Shown in pieces: positions 8,449 through 17,958 of a DNA stretch of 64,000 nucleotides. The translations under genes were made by a program, and so were the position numbers. How positions within the stretch are numbered: position 1 is the stretch's first letter; each line of letters opens with the position of its first letter. This DNA comes from Methanogenium sp. Lineage in GTDB: Archaea; Halobacteriota; Methanomicrobia; Methanomicrobiales; Methanomicrobiaceae. Under the pieces are notes generated by a model that saw nothing but the letters and a program-made list of their open reading frames with translations, searched no databases and was not told the DNA's origin. Location of the stretch: NCBI GenBank assembly GCA_030595665.1, contig JAUVCV010000001.1, forward strand, positions 1-64,000, given 5' to 3'.

Positions 8449-10539
8449 TCATTTCTGATTATTTTGTCGGTCCACAGCACAGGTGAGCCGGATGTCAGTG
8501 TAGGTGAACCGTTCGCCAAGAACAACCTTCAGCCGCCGGAGATCCCGTGTCCCTTCCTGTGCCACTGCCTCCCGGATGGCCGCCTGCCGGTGAGGGGGGA
8601 TGAGGTCATCTATCTCCACCGGTTCGCCGTTTTCAATTGCTTCCGCGAGATGGGCACCACAGATATCCGGGGTAAGGGAGCGTGTCTCTGCAATCTCTGC
8701 CATCGTGCACCCGGCACGATAGAGGCGCAGGGTCTCTGTCGCGGACCCATCAGCTCCACTCCCGGCAGGTGTCAGCGCTGCCATAAAGGTGGGGCCAAAC
8801 CGCTCCAGTTTGGCAGCACCTACCCCTTTGATGGAGAGAAATGCTGCATCTGTTTCCGGCCGTGTGGTGGCCATCGCCCGGAGTGTTGCATCAGAAAAGA
8901 TCATATACGGGGCAATTCCCTCCCGGTCTGCAATCTCCCGTCTGAGTGCCTTCAGCCTGAGGAAGAGTGGGTCCGTTGGTTCTTCCTTCCGGGTACCCGG
9001 CACCTTCTTTGTCCTGGTTAAAAAGACGCTGCCCGCTGTTTCACCAGCGGCAATAAGTTCCCTGCCTGCCTCCCCGACGGTAAGCACCGGATAGGCACCG
9101 CTCTCGCGTTCAAGATAGCCGAGGCGAATAAGTTCGCGGATAAAGGAGCGCCAATCGTCCTTTGAATGTCCCTTCCCTGTCCCGTAACCGGTGGTATCTT
9201 TCTGACCCATCTCGCGGATCTTCTTTGTATTCGCCCCACGGAGCAGATCGATGAGGTGGCTACTGCCACAGGGGATTTCCAGACCCTGCACACAGGTGAT
9301 GGCCGCCCTGGCAATTGTTGTTCCATCAAAACGCTCCCGTGGAGAGCAGCAGACATCGCAGACACCACATCCGCCCACCGGGGGTTCTTCCCCGAAATAC
9401 TGCAGAATCATTGCCTGCCGACAGCGTTGCTCTTCACAGTATGTGGCCATCTCCTCAAGTTTTGCATACTCCGCCCGCTGCCGGGCAGCAGATGACTCCT
9501 GCCGGATGAAAAATGCCTGCCGGTGCAGGTCTCCGGGGGAATAGAAGAGAATGCAGTCTGCCGGGTCACCGTCCCGCCCGGCCCTGCCGGTCTCCTGATA
9601 GTAATGTTCAGGCGACCGGGGCAGGTCGTAGTGAATGACAAACCGCACGTCCGGCTTGTCAATGCCCATCCCGAAGGCGACGGTGGCAACGATGACCTGC
9701 ACCCGGTCGCGGACAAACGCCTCCTGTGTCTCCTCCCGTACCTTCCGGGTGAGGCCGGCATGATAAGGCAGGGCACGAATGCCGGTGCGGCGGAGGGTGT
9801 CTGACAGTTCTTCCACTCCTTTACGGCTGAGACAGTAGATGATCCCCGCCTGATTCCGGTGATTTCGGAGATAGGAGAGGATTGCCCCTTTTGTGTCCTT
9901 CTTCGGCCTGACCTCATAGCGGAGGTTTTCGCGATAGAAACTCCCCGTTACCCGGCGGGGGCGACGGAGGTGGAGTTGTGCGATGATATCGTTCTGCACC
10001 GCAGGAGTTGCGGTGGCTGTCAGTGCCACCACCGGTGCATGCGAAAATTCACGGATGAGTCGGGAGAGTTCGCGGTATTCCGGCCGGAATTCATGTCCCC
10101 ACTGCGAGATGCAGTGTGCCTCGTCAACAGCGATGAGGGTTATTTGTGCCTTCTTCAAAAGAGAGAAAAATTCTGTCTTCACCGCCCGTTCAGGCGATAC
10201 ATAAAGAACTCGCAGATCCCCGCGGATGATTGCTGCTTCTGTCTCCCGGCGTTCGCTGTAGTCCTGCAGTGAGGTGATGCAGGCAGCAGGCACCCCACAT
10301 TCCCGGAGGGTGTCCACCTGATCCTTCATCAGTGCAATCAGTGGTGATATGACGACGGTCATCCCGCCGGAGAGCAGTGCCGGTATCTGGTAACAGAGGG
10401 ATTTCCCGCCACCGGTGGCAATCACCCCTAATACGTCCTCCCCGTCTGTAAGAGCACGGATAATCTCCTCCTGATAGGGGTACAGAGATTCATATCCGAA
10501 GTACTGCCTCAGAACGGTGGTGGCGTCAGTTAGCGGCAT
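8449..10539 (-). CDS. recQ: RecQ-family ATP-dependent DNA helicase
   Basis: A 3'-5' superfamily 2 helicase that unwinds forks, D-loops and broken ends. The 696-residue protein has Walker A ATGGGKS (41-47), the DEAH box with the RecQ aromatic-rich loop (VDEAHCISQWGHEFRP, about 138-153), motif VI region QETGRAGRDG, the zinc-binding Cys set (CR near 395 then CGVCDVC), a winged-helix region and an HRDC domain (LRALRREIADREGIAPYMIF-like, about 545-610). The domain order matches bacterial RecQ. Together with RuvABC and AddAB it suggests a bacterial-style recombination set. Confidence 0.94.
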   Translation of the reverse strand: MPLTDATTVLRQYFGYESLYPYQEEIIRALTDGEDVLGVIATGGGKSLCYQIPALLSGGMTVVISPLIALMKDQVDTLRECGVPAACITSLQDYSERRETEAAIIRGDLRVLYVSPERAVKTEFFSLLKKAQITLIAVDEAHCISQWGHEFRPEYRELSRLIREFSHAPVVALTATATPAVQNDIIAQLHLRRPRRVTGSFYRENLRYEVRPKKDTKGAILSYLRNHRNQAGIIYCLSRKGVEELSDTLRRTGIRALPYHAGLTRKVREETQEAFVRDRVQVIVATVAFGMGIDKPDVRFVIHYDLPRSPEHYYQETGRAGRDGDPADCILFYSPGDLHRQAFFIRQESSAARQRAEYAKLEEMATYCEEQRCRQAMILQYFGEEPPVGGCGVCDVCCSPRERFDGTTIARAAITCVQGLEIPCGSSHLIDLLRGANTKKIREMGQKDTTGYGTGKGHSKDDWRSFIRELIRLGYLERESGAYPVLTVGEAGRELIAAGETAGSVFLTRTKKVPGTRKEEPTDPLFLRLKALRREIADREGIAPYMIFSDATLRAMATTRPETDAAFLSIKGVGAAKLERFGPTFMAALTPAGSGADGSATETLRLYRAGCTMAEIAETRSLTPDICGAHLAEAIENGEPVEIDDLIPPHRQAAIREAVAQEGTRDLRRLKVVLGERFTYTDIRLTCAVDRQNNQK

Positions 10540-10688
10540 GGAATATATTCAGAATAGGTTTGGCAGAAGATCAGGTTATGGGTTGTGATGCAGGCCGGGT
10601 GCCCGAGAAAAGGACAGGATGAGGTATTCCTCACCCTGATGAAGGGATGTGCAGTATGTATACGTGTTTGGGGCTCTGGATTCGGGCC

Positions 10689-11066
10689 TTAACAACCGCT
10701 GTTGCCTTGGCTGTGACCCGCACAGGCGCCGGCGGGATCCATTTCGCTGAGTTTACCGTCGTTCAGTGCCTGAACATTATCTCCGACGGTACCGGGTATG
10801 GCGCAGAATACTTTTATTCCTGCACCATTGAGGCTCATGATAGCCCCTTTGCCGATTCCGCCGACAAGAACTGCATCTACAGAATGTTCTGCCAGTTCCC
10901 CTGCCGGTGCGCAGCCCCCACTACCATGGGTTGAACTTGTGGGTGGTATCTGTGAGCATTCTTTTGTCTCCGTGTCGACCAGAAGAAATGCGGATGCAGA
11001 TCCGAAATGGCCGTATGGGACACTCTCAAGTCCATTATCTTCGTTGATTGGTATGCAGAGTTTCAT
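10689..11066 (-). CDS. NifX/NifB-like (dinitrogenase iron-molybdenum cofactor family) protein
   Basis: The 125-residue protein has the RNase H-like cofactor-binding fold of the NifX/NafY/MTH1175 group: MKLCIPINEDNGLES at the start, PYGHFGSASAFLLVD, and GIGKGAIMSLNGAGIKVF. Small stand-alone members are widespread in methanogens and are thought to bind metal-sulfur clusters. No nitrogenase genes are nearby, so a role in nitrogen fixation cannot be claimed. Several His/Cys residues at the C-terminus (CAGHSQGNSGC) could bind metal. Confidence 0.85.
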   Translation of the reverse strand: MKLCIPINEDNGLESVPYGHFGSASAFLLVDTETKECSQIPPTSSTHGSGGCAPAGELAEHSVDAVLVGGIGKGAIMSLNGAGIKVFCAIPGTVGDNVQALNDGKLSEMDPAGACAGHSQGNSGC

Positions 11067-11149
11067 AACTGTTACACTGTCTCCTGTAATACAATATGTA
11101 TCTTATTATTCAAGTGCGCATAATTGTAGTGGTTCCGGCAGATGGTATT

Positions 11150-11788
11150 TTAATGTAGGACGGGAGGGTGGTTGCGACTCTGATATGTTGCGTATCCTGC
11201 AATGAATGCCATGAATCCCACCGCGATAAGTATTGCTGCCGCCCATGTCGTGAGATCAGCAATATCTGAAGATGCGAGGATAAGAATGGCTGCTGTTCCC
11301 ACCGGGATATTCAGGGCAAGGCTAGCCGCAAGGCCAGGATTGTAGGAGCGGTCCTGCATCCATGCGATGACATGCGACAGTCCGTTTAATACTGTAAAAC
11401 AGGGTACCCAGAGTCCCCAGATTGGATCTACAACCATCGCAGCTACAGCCGAGGCGGGGAAGAGCACCCAGACGATATCAACATTGATCCAGTATGCCTC
11501 TCGTGCGGAGAGGACCGGTGTATTCGGGTCTGACCCGTGTTTTTTGGTAAACCTGTGCGTGAGCATCGTCATAATTCCTCCCGACCAGAGATACTCTTCG
11601 CACTGGTGCACAAAATAGACCGGCAGGCAGATCCATATCCAGAAGAGTGTTGTTTCCGTTGGGTAAACGAAGAGCAGCAGGAAAAAAGTGGTATATATGG
11701 CAAGGAACGGTGTCCCATACTGCCAGTGGGTATGCAGCCATGATGTGGCTGCAAAGAACCTACACTGGCATGGGCATTTATCCTCCAT
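11150..11788 (-). CDS. HXXEE-domain integral membrane protein
   Basis: The 212-residue protein has about five to six membrane segments and the H-x-x-E-E signature HQCEEYLWSGG inside the second segment region, which defines the HXXEE family. Further conserved-looking His and Asn residues (LNGLSHVIAW) suggest a metal site in the membrane; the function is unknown. The N-terminus carries Cys pairs (CPCQC). It stands upstream of the NifX-like gene and downstream of the thioredoxin on the same strand. Confidence 0.75.
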   Translation of the reverse strand: MEDKCPCQCRFFAATSWLHTHWQYGTPFLAIYTTFFLLLFVYPTETTLFWIWICLPVYFVHQCEEYLWSGGIMTMLTHRFTKKHGSDPNTPVLSAREAYWINVDIVWVLFPASAVAAMVVDPIWGLWVPCFTVLNGLSHVIAWMQDRSYNPGLAASLALNIPVGTAAILILASSDIADLTTWAAAILIAVGFMAFIAGYATYQSRNHPPVLH

Positions 11789-11856
11789 ATATGGGTGTCC
11801 TTTTACTGACTCAAATGGTTTTTTATCTGGGTTTAGGTAGTGCGGCAGGATGCTGG

Positions 11857-12249
11857 TTATGCATACCCGCTGACCTCATAGTCAACCACAGAAGACATCT
11901 TAGCACATTCTTCTCCGTGCAACAGTACATCTTCGGTCCTCTGTTTGAGAATCGTTGGGTATACGGCACCTGAAAAACTCTGTACTGGTTTTCCAGCGCA
12001 GAAGAATCCGAAGGTCGGTGTCGCCATCACCCCGTATCGTTCACCTATCCATTGATTCTCCGCAAGGTTTAGCCTTACAAAGAGCATTTTTCCTGAATAT
12101 TCCTTTGCATAATCACGGAAATATGGCTCCATGGTTTTGCAGTGTGGACAGGTTGGGCTGTAAAACATCACAGCAACCGGAATCCTGCTTTTTTCCACTG
12201 TTTTCTCCCAGTCAGTTCCAAATAATTCCTGCACAGTTGTTTCCGGCAT
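11857..12249 (-). CDS. Thioredoxin-family protein
   Basis: The 130-residue thioredoxin fold has the redox motif CPHC (in FYSPTCPHCKTMEP) and the cis-Pro segment VMATPTFGFF. The CPHC active site is that of DsbA-type or redox-tuned thioredoxins rather than the CGPC of classical thioredoxin. There is no signal peptide, so it should be cytoplasmic. The C-terminal 30 residues extend beyond the fold and carry an extra Cys. It lies 72 bases downstream of the flavodoxin-ferredoxin gene, so a redox partnership is possible. Confidence 0.88.
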   Translation of the reverse strand: MPETTVQELFGTDWEKTVEKSRIPVAVMFYSPTCPHCKTMEPYFRDYAKEYSGKMLFVRLNLAENQWIGERYGVMATPTFGFFCAGKPVQSFSGAVYPTILKQRTEDVLLHGEECAKMSSVVDYEVSGYA

Positions 12250-12321
12250 ATTATCTCCCTCTTCTCTCTATCCGGAATATAGTGTGCATCCACAAAAAGA
12301 TTACCGTGACCATACCTTCGG

Positions 12322-13119
12322 TTATTCCCTGCCGTTCTGGATCATGAGATCTTTGATACTGACATCCGGGTGATGATATCGTCCGCGTGACGTTGTCTTC
12401 TTTCCTGACTGAATGGCGCTTCGGGGACAGTAGTTTATGCAGGCAAAGCATGATTCACATGCATTTCCCCATTCTGGTGGGTTCACGCCTTTTACTGTGA
12501 TATTGTAGGTCGGGCAGACCAGTTCGCATGTTCCGCAGTTATTGCATTTTTCATCTGCACTGAACCGACTTCCCTGCGCTCGTAGTTGACTCTTTAGGAG
12601 AGGATATGGGGCACTATTTAAGGCATTCATCACAAAGGGGCCCTTCTCAAATCCCTTAGCTCCTTGTGATATTTTCCCTGCAATCCTCTCGAGATCAGAC
12701 CTTGCGGCAGCAATCACGGCAATCTCCTGTGCTTCGGGGAGCACGTCTCCCAAGAGCATGTAATTTGTGGGTGTTTTCACACTATATGCCGCATCCATAT
12801 GATATGAACGCTTTTTGAGGGTGCTTTTAATCCGTTTCCATGCTCCGTCACCACAGCCCTCCATCGTCACAAGAGCAAATATCTCGTCTGCGGCATCCAG
12901 GTTTATCGCTTTGGCAAATTCTGAGACAAGAAGGGGTGGCCCTCCGATGTACACCGGGAATATAAATCCAATTCTCCCTTCTGGTGCGGTAATCGTCCCC
13001 CCATCATGTATCAGTCGTGCCATGGGTGCCAGCTCAGCATCTGGGATATGTCGGGCGAGTTCTCGTGCTGCCCAAAGGGAATTCCCGGTGCTGGTAAAGT
13101 AATATAATGTTGTCTTCAT
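12322..13119 (-). CDS. EFR1-type flavodoxin-ferredoxin fusion protein
   Basis: The 265-residue protein joins an N-terminal flavodoxin-like domain (YYFTSTGNSLWAARELA, an FMN-phosphate loop) to a C-terminal 2[4Fe-4S] ferredoxin domain with CNNCGTCELVCP and CESCFACINYCP. Members of this family move electrons in anaerobes; the exact partner is not known. The start ATG at 13119 is close to a GGAGGGAGGGG-like ribosome binding site on the minus strand. Confidence 0.9.
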   Translation of the reverse strand: MKTTLYYFTSTGNSLWAARELARHIPDAELAPMARLIHDGGTITAPEGRIGFIFPVYIGGPPLLVSEFAKAINLDAADEIFALVTMEGCGDGAWKRIKSTLKKRSYHMDAAYSVKTPTNYMLLGDVLPEAQEIAVIAAARSDLERIAGKISQGAKGFEKGPFVMNALNSAPYPLLKSQLRAQGSRFSADEKCNNCGTCELVCPTYNITVKGVNPPEWGNACESCFACINYCPRSAIQSGKKTTSRGRYHHPDVSIKDLMIQNGRE

Positions 13120-13208
13120 GCCCCTCCCTCCTGAAGAAGAATACTCCTTCTTTGGTGATAATAATGGTGGAAAACAGATGAATTTGTAATCAAAATAATG
13201 GAATTATG

Positions 13209-13934
13209 TTAACAGTCAGAGACTGTAACCACACACACGGTGATGTTGTCGTCAGAAACCGGAACCGCTGCGGTGAGCAGTGCGGTTGCTGCCGCATGAG
13301 CGTTTTTTCCCTGCACTTCACGAACGATACGCTCCGGGGTCAGGGCATCATGCATGCCGTCTGTCGAGAGGATCACACAATCTCTGGGAAAAATTGGAGT
13401 CTCTGTCACATCGGCTGCAAAGAGGGAGCCGATGGAACGGGTGATGATATGTTTCTGTGGATGGCCGAATGCCTCATCAAGATGGATGATGCCTGCGTCA
13501 ATCTGTTCCTGCACGAGGGAATGATCCCGTGTCACCGGGACGAGACAGCCATCCCGCACTACAGTACATCGTGAATCTCCGGTATTGCAGACGGTGAGGC
13601 AGCCGTTGTAGAAAAGTGCTGTTGTGAGGGTGGTGCCCATGCCTGTTCGCTGCCCGGTGGCATCCGCCTTCACAGCCGCATCTGCACGGGCATGTGCCTC
13701 CGAAAGAGTTGCAGGGAAATCAGGACAGTCGTCTGCGGCAAAGGCACAGGCGACCACATCTTCTGCTACCTGCACCGCACAGGATGAAGCTATGTCCCCT
13801 GCCGGCTGGCCGCCGATACCGTCCGCCACCGCACAGAACAGTGTCTCGCCATGCCAGTGTACCGCCCAGGTATCCTCATTTTTGGGCCGTCTTCCTGCTA
13901 CTGATATCGCATTGTATGCAAACCGGGTACGCAT
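13209..13934 (-). CDS. PP2C-family serine/threonine protein phosphatase
   Basis: The 241-residue protein carries the PP2C metal-binding motifs in order: RPKNEDTWAV near residue 16, CAVADGIGGQPAGD near 35, GTTLTTALF, STDGMHDALT and DNITVCVV at the end. All core Asp residues are visible, so it should be an active Mn/Mg-dependent phosphatase of the prokaryotic Stp type. No partner kinase is next to it, so its targets are unknown. Confidence 0.92.
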   Translation of the reverse strand: MRTRFAYNAISVAGRRPKNEDTWAVHWHGETLFCAVADGIGGQPAGDIASSCAVQVAEDVVACAFAADDCPDFPATLSEAHARADAAVKADATGQRTGMGTTLTTALFYNGCLTVCNTGDSRCTVVRDGCLVPVTRDHSLVQEQIDAGIIHLDEAFGHPQKHIITRSIGSLFAADVTETPIFPRDCVILSTDGMHDALTPERIVREVQGKNAHAAATALLTAAVPVSDDNITVCVVTVSDC

Positions 13935-14071
13935 TCTCCTCTCCTTGCAGTTGCTATGGTATCCCTTTGCACGAGAGAAGAGATAAGGGCGGCGTTCGGG
14001 ATGGTAGGTTGCTGGCTGAAGGGCATTACCAATATCTAAAGAAGGGATGCAACACGATTATCTGTTCCCGG

Positions 14072-14236
14072 TTATTCCTGAAACACTGAATTGAGTTTCT
14101 GAACAAACTCCGGGTCAGAGAAGACTGCATCACACTCTTTTGAAAGCCGGCACCGGAGTACATCATATTCGTCCTCAGAATACTGGTTGACGGAATGACA
14201 TATTTGGTCCACAAAGAGATCTGGATTTTTTGGCAT
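14072..14236 (-). CDS. Small acidic protein, 54 residues
   Basis: A short ORF starts MPKNPDLFVDQICHSVNQYS and ends FVQKLNSVFQE. It is soluble, acidic, helical in character and uses the codons of its neighbours. I do not recognise a family. It lies about 137 bases upstream of the PP2C gene on the same strand. Confidence 0.6.
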   Translation of the reverse strand: MPKNPDLFVDQICHSVNQYSEDEYDVLRCRLSKECDAVFSDPEFVQKLNSVFQE

Positions 14237-14550
14237 AGGAACTCTGGGCTTACATGAGGGTGGAAATATTATATGCCTTATGTGTAGGATGCAAATGCAG
14301 AAAAACTATTAAAACTACCATTAAAAATATTTCGGTATTATTTGGCCAAAGTATATATGTAACTCTTTGTTTTCCGTATGTCTGCAATCTTAGGATTTCA
14401 GAAGGAAAAGATGTTTTTCCTGTTTCAAAATGCTGAATATTTCTGTTAATTAAAAAAAGGATAGTTCTTTGGGTTTATTTCATGATGGAATGGTTTTTAA
14501 TAATTATTCAGGCATTATATGTAATTTAAAGTGTAATTTGCCTTTTCTTA
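14237..14550. other. AT-rich intergenic stretch without a gene
   Basis: No frame here looks coding. The sequence is strongly AT-rich, with TATA-like blocks, and separates the 54-residue gene from the 3' end of the addA-like gene. It may hold the promoter of the small gene and the terminator of addA. Confidence 0.6.
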
Positions 14551-17500
14551 TTATCTCCGGCGTATCTCTGCCTTAGCTTCCGCCTGTGCCGCGGCTGCTT
14601 GTGCTGCAACCGCCTGTGCCGTTGCAATATCGGGAATAATGTTCACCATTCTCCCGGTCCGGGTATAGTAGAGGAAGGTATTCGGTACTGCCCCGGTCAG
14701 GGCACGGACCGCATCGGCATAAACAGCAAGCTGGATGAGATATTCCTTCCGGCAGGAACCATCCCCCGGGTCGGACCCGGTCTTGTAGTCAATAACCACA
14801 TACTGCCCGTCTGCCCTGCGGACGATTCGGTCGATGGCCCCCCGGACCATCACATCACCGAACCGGTGGACAAATGCCACCTCACACTGGTGGCAGGTGC
14901 TCTCATGGATGAGTGGGTGGCAACAGAAATCCTCGTATGCTGCCTCACAGGTGGCCAGCCGTGCCGCATCCGCAGGGAACCCGTGGAGGGCACAGGCACG
15001 GGCGGGAGCCATACCGGCAAAAACGGCGTGCATGAGGTTCCCTTCCCGTGCGGCGGGATTATCTCCCCCGCCGGACTGCAGGAGGTCCACGGGGTCTGGC
15101 CCCTCTGCACCCCTGCCGCCGGAAGCATACCGGTGGATGGCAGTCACCGGCAGGGGTGGGCGTGACCGTCCGGCAGCAGGCGGGGGTGGGTTTGTCCATG
15201 CCGCGTCTGCCCTCTCTGCGGGCAGAGGTGCAGTTATCGTTATCGCTACCGGTGGAGGAGAGCATTTCACTGACACATTACTCTTCTCCGCTGTGGTAAT
15301 GGTAACCCACCACGTTCGGCCGTCAGGGGTGGTGCAGGGAACTCCCCCCGCCTCAACGGCGTCCGGGGTAATGCCAAGGGCAGCAAACGTCCGGTGCATC
15401 CGTGTCTTCCCGGCGTCCGGGCCGAGGGCAACCAACTCCATATCTGGCAGGGTCCCTGAGAACAGGATATGGTCACGGGCCCGGGTGACCGCCACATAGA
15501 AGAGGCGGCGTGCCTCTGCTGCTTCCTTCTGTTTGCGCCGGTGCCGGATCAGAAGAGAGATGGGTGCATCAACCGGGCCGTCCTGTCCTGGGATCTTTAC
15601 GGCAAGACCCAGCTCATCTTCAAATACTGTCCCGTTCCTGCGGCCGCCACTGTCTGCGTTCGTAAAGGGCAGGGCAACAACCGGAAATTCCAGCCCTTTT
15701 GAGGCATGGACGGTCATTACCAGAACTGCGTCCTCTCCTGCTGTCGGCAGGGGTGCGTCCTCCTCTTTCGGTGCGTCCCGTACCGCCTGTCTGAGGTCTG
15801 CTGCAAAGTCATCAAACCCATAGCATCCGGCAGACTCACGGGATCGGGCGATCCCAGTTATCTTCCTGAGGTTGGCAGTCTTCTGGTCACCGTTGTTCTG
15901 CCCGGCACAGACGGCGTACATGCCTGACTCCCGGAGTATTCGGGTGACGAGTGCCGATGGTGGTTCCCGGCGTGCATACGTCTGCCAGCGTACGAGCATC
16001 CGGCAAGCATCCGCGGCAGGGCCAGTGGGGTCTTCCCTGAGGCGGGAAAAGAGTCCCCGTCCCCGGCCTCCCGTGGCACGGAATATATCCGCGTCAGAGA
16101 GGCCGAAGAAGGGTGACCGGAGGGCCCCGTAGAGGGCGATGTCATCGGCATTATCGGCAAGGAAGGAGATTACCGCCGCACAGTCACGCACCTCCTGACG
16201 TTCATAGAAGGCGGTGCCCCCGTAGATACGGTAGGGCACCCCGGCCCGGCAGAAGGCATCTTCGATGAGGTGCAGGCGGCTCCGTGTCTCGATGAGGACG
16301 GCGCAGTCCCCAAATGAGGCGGGTCTCTTGTTCCATTCCCCATCCGCCCCCCTCTCATAGACCGTTTTTCGCTGTTCTCTGACCAGATCCGCGAGCCATG
16401 CGGCGAGTGCATCTGCCTCCACCGGGTCGCGTTCTGCATTGGTTTTACCGGGAGGTGTGATGAGAATCTCGGCTGACCCGGTATGTGTCTCCCGGCTATC
16501 CGTCACGCTGAGGGGGTCGTATCCAAACTCCCAGGGTAACCGGTCGGCGCCAAGTATTGCAGAGAAAAGGGTGTTGACAAGACCGATTATTTCCGGTGCA
16601 CTGCGGAAACTGGTGTCCAGTGCCACCTCGCGTCCTGCACGTTCTGCAAGGATACGGTCACGGGTTGCCTTGAACTGTGCCACATCGGCATTTCTGAAGA
16701 GGTAGATGGACTGCTTCGGGTCACCGACCACAAAGAGGGAACGTTCCTTTCCTGCGGCCGTGAGGATATCAGAGATGATGGTGGCCTGTAGGGGGTCGGT
16801 ATCTTGGAACTCATCCACCATGATGACCCGGTACTTTGCCGCGATACCGTTTCGTGCCGCGGGGTTTTCTGCAAGCAGGGTCTGGGTGAGGATGAGCATG
16901 TCCCCAAAGTCAATCGCCCCACGCTGTGTCTTCATCCGCCCGATGGTTTCAGAGAACCAGGAGAAGGCGGTCCCGAGTGCCTGCAGTATGCGGATGGTCT
17001 CTGTTGTCTTCGGGTCGTCCGGGGAGACGGTGAGTGTCAGCAGGCCCTGGGAGTTGTCGTCTTCCCATTCTTTCAGGGCGCTGTATGCCGTGATTAGCTG
17101 TCTCTTTCTGTCCTGACCAAAGATTTTTGCACTCCCCATCCTCTTGCTGCCCTTACAGGAGAGTATGTCGGCAAGGGCCTGGCAGGTCTCTGCGGGTTGG
17201 TCAGGGTTGAGGGCCTTCAGGCCGGGGGCTGCCGCGGCAAGGTAGCGCGTCCCTGCATCGTCCTCTCCGGCAAAGGCTATGGCCAGGTCCCGGAGCACTG
17301 CTGCGGCCTCTCCTGCCGGTGAGGCAAAGAACTGTGCACAGATGTCTGCCTGTTCTGCCTCTACTGCCTTCATCCAGGCGGTAATCACCGCCTCCGGTGC
17401 ATCCGTGACCCAGGTGAAGAACCGGTCTGCATTCCATCGCTGGTTATAGAGGGCAATGAGTGTCTTCTGCAGTTCTCCGATCCCAAGGGTTCGCAGACAA

Positions 17501-17958
17501 CCGAGCACTGCTGTTCTGACGGGTTCCGGCAGTGGTGTGTAAAGGAGGTGGTAGAGTGTCTCTTCTGTCATCTCCACGAGTTCATAACTCTCGATGACGG
17601 CAAATCCGGGTTCCAGACCCGCTTCGAGTGCATACTCCCGCAGAATCTTTGTACAAAAGGAGTGGATGGTGGAGATGCCGGCCCACATCAGGTCATCGCG
17701 GAAACGGGCGGCCTCTTCCCCCTCCGCTGCTGCAAGGGCCTGGCGGACACGGTCCTTCATCTCTGCTGCCGCCTTCTCGGTGAAGGTGAGGGCCAGAATT
17801 TCCTTCATATCTGCCCGTTCATCTCCCTCCCGTTCGAGAAGATCCAGATACCGGCTGACGAGGACATAGGTCTTTCCGGTACCGGCCCCGGCGGTGACAC
17901 AGAGGCTGCCCGGGCAGGTGATGGCGGTCTCCTGAACCGGGGTGCGCTGTGGTGGCAT
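14551..17958 (-). CDS. addA: AddA-like UvrD/RecB-family helicase-nuclease
   Basis: A superfamily 1 helicase of 1135 residues with Walker A AGAGTGKT (23-30), FTEKAAAEMKDR, Walker B MVDEFQDTDPLQ, GDPKQSIYLFRNAD, the motif V/VI region (MTVHASKGLEFP; RLFYVAVTRARD) and a C-terminal PD-(D/E)xK nuclease domain (GAIDRIVRR, then VIDYKTGSDP and QLAVYADAV). This is the AddA layout: helicase plus one nuclease. The gene overlaps the upstream addB-like gene by one base. The pair should resect double-strand breaks; whether it recognises Chi-like sites is unknown. Such a pair is uncommon in archaea. Confidence 0.88.
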   Translation of the reverse strand: MPPQRTPVQETAITCPGSLCVTAGAGTGKTYVLVSRYLDLLEREGDERADMKEILALTFTEKAAAEMKDRVRQALAAAEGEEAARFRDDLMWAGISTIHSFCTKILREYALEAGLEPGFAVIESYELVEMTEETLYHLLYTPLPEPVRTAVLGCLRTLGIGELQKTLIALYNQRWNADRFFTWVTDAPEAVITAWMKAVEAEQADICAQFFASPAGEAAAVLRDLAIAFAGEDDAGTRYLAAAAPGLKALNPDQPAETCQALADILSCKGSKRMGSAKIFGQDRKRQLITAYSALKEWEDDNSQGLLTLTVSPDDPKTTETIRILQALGTAFSWFSETIGRMKTQRGAIDFGDMLILTQTLLAENPAARNGIAAKYRVIMVDEFQDTDPLQATIISDILTAAGKERSLFVVGDPKQSIYLFRNADVAQFKATRDRILAERAGREVALDTSFRSAPEIIGLVNTLFSAILGADRLPWEFGYDPLSVTDSRETHTGSAEILITPPGKTNAERDPVEADALAAWLADLVREQRKTVYERGADGEWNKRPASFGDCAVLIETRSRLHLIEDAFCRAGVPYRIYGGTAFYERQEVRDCAAVISFLADNADDIALYGALRSPFFGLSDADIFRATGGRGRGLFSRLREDPTGPAADACRMLVRWQTYARREPPSALVTRILRESGMYAVCAGQNNGDQKTANLRKITGIARSRESAGCYGFDDFAADLRQAVRDAPKEEDAPLPTAGEDAVLVMTVHASKGLEFPVVALPFTNADSGGRRNGTVFEDELGLAVKIPGQDGPVDAPISLLIRHRRKQKEAAEARRLFYVAVTRARDHILFSGTLPDMELVALGPDAGKTRMHRTFAALGITPDAVEAGGVPCTTPDGRTWWVTITTAEKSNVSVKCSPPPVAITITAPLPAERADAAWTNPPPPAAGRSRPPLPVTAIHRYASGGRGAEGPDPVDLLQSGGGDNPAAREGNLMHAVFAGMAPARACALHGFPADAARLATCEAAYEDFCCHPLIHESTCHQCEVAFVHRFGDVMVRGAIDRIVRRADGQYVVIDYKTGSDPGDGSCRKEYLIQLAVYADAVRALTGAVPNTFLYYTRTGRMVNIIPDIATAQAVAAQAAAAQAEAKAEIRRR

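Noticed and set aside
10606-10640. GATGAGG-TATT-CCTCACC inverted repeat as an operator
   Set aside because: It lies at the 3' side of recQ's promoter region and could equally be a terminator of convergent transcripts; the evidence is too weak to list.
14599-17116. Several long frames opposite the addA-like gene
   Set aside because: GC-rich coding DNA leaves open shadow frames; none has family motifs or its own start signals.
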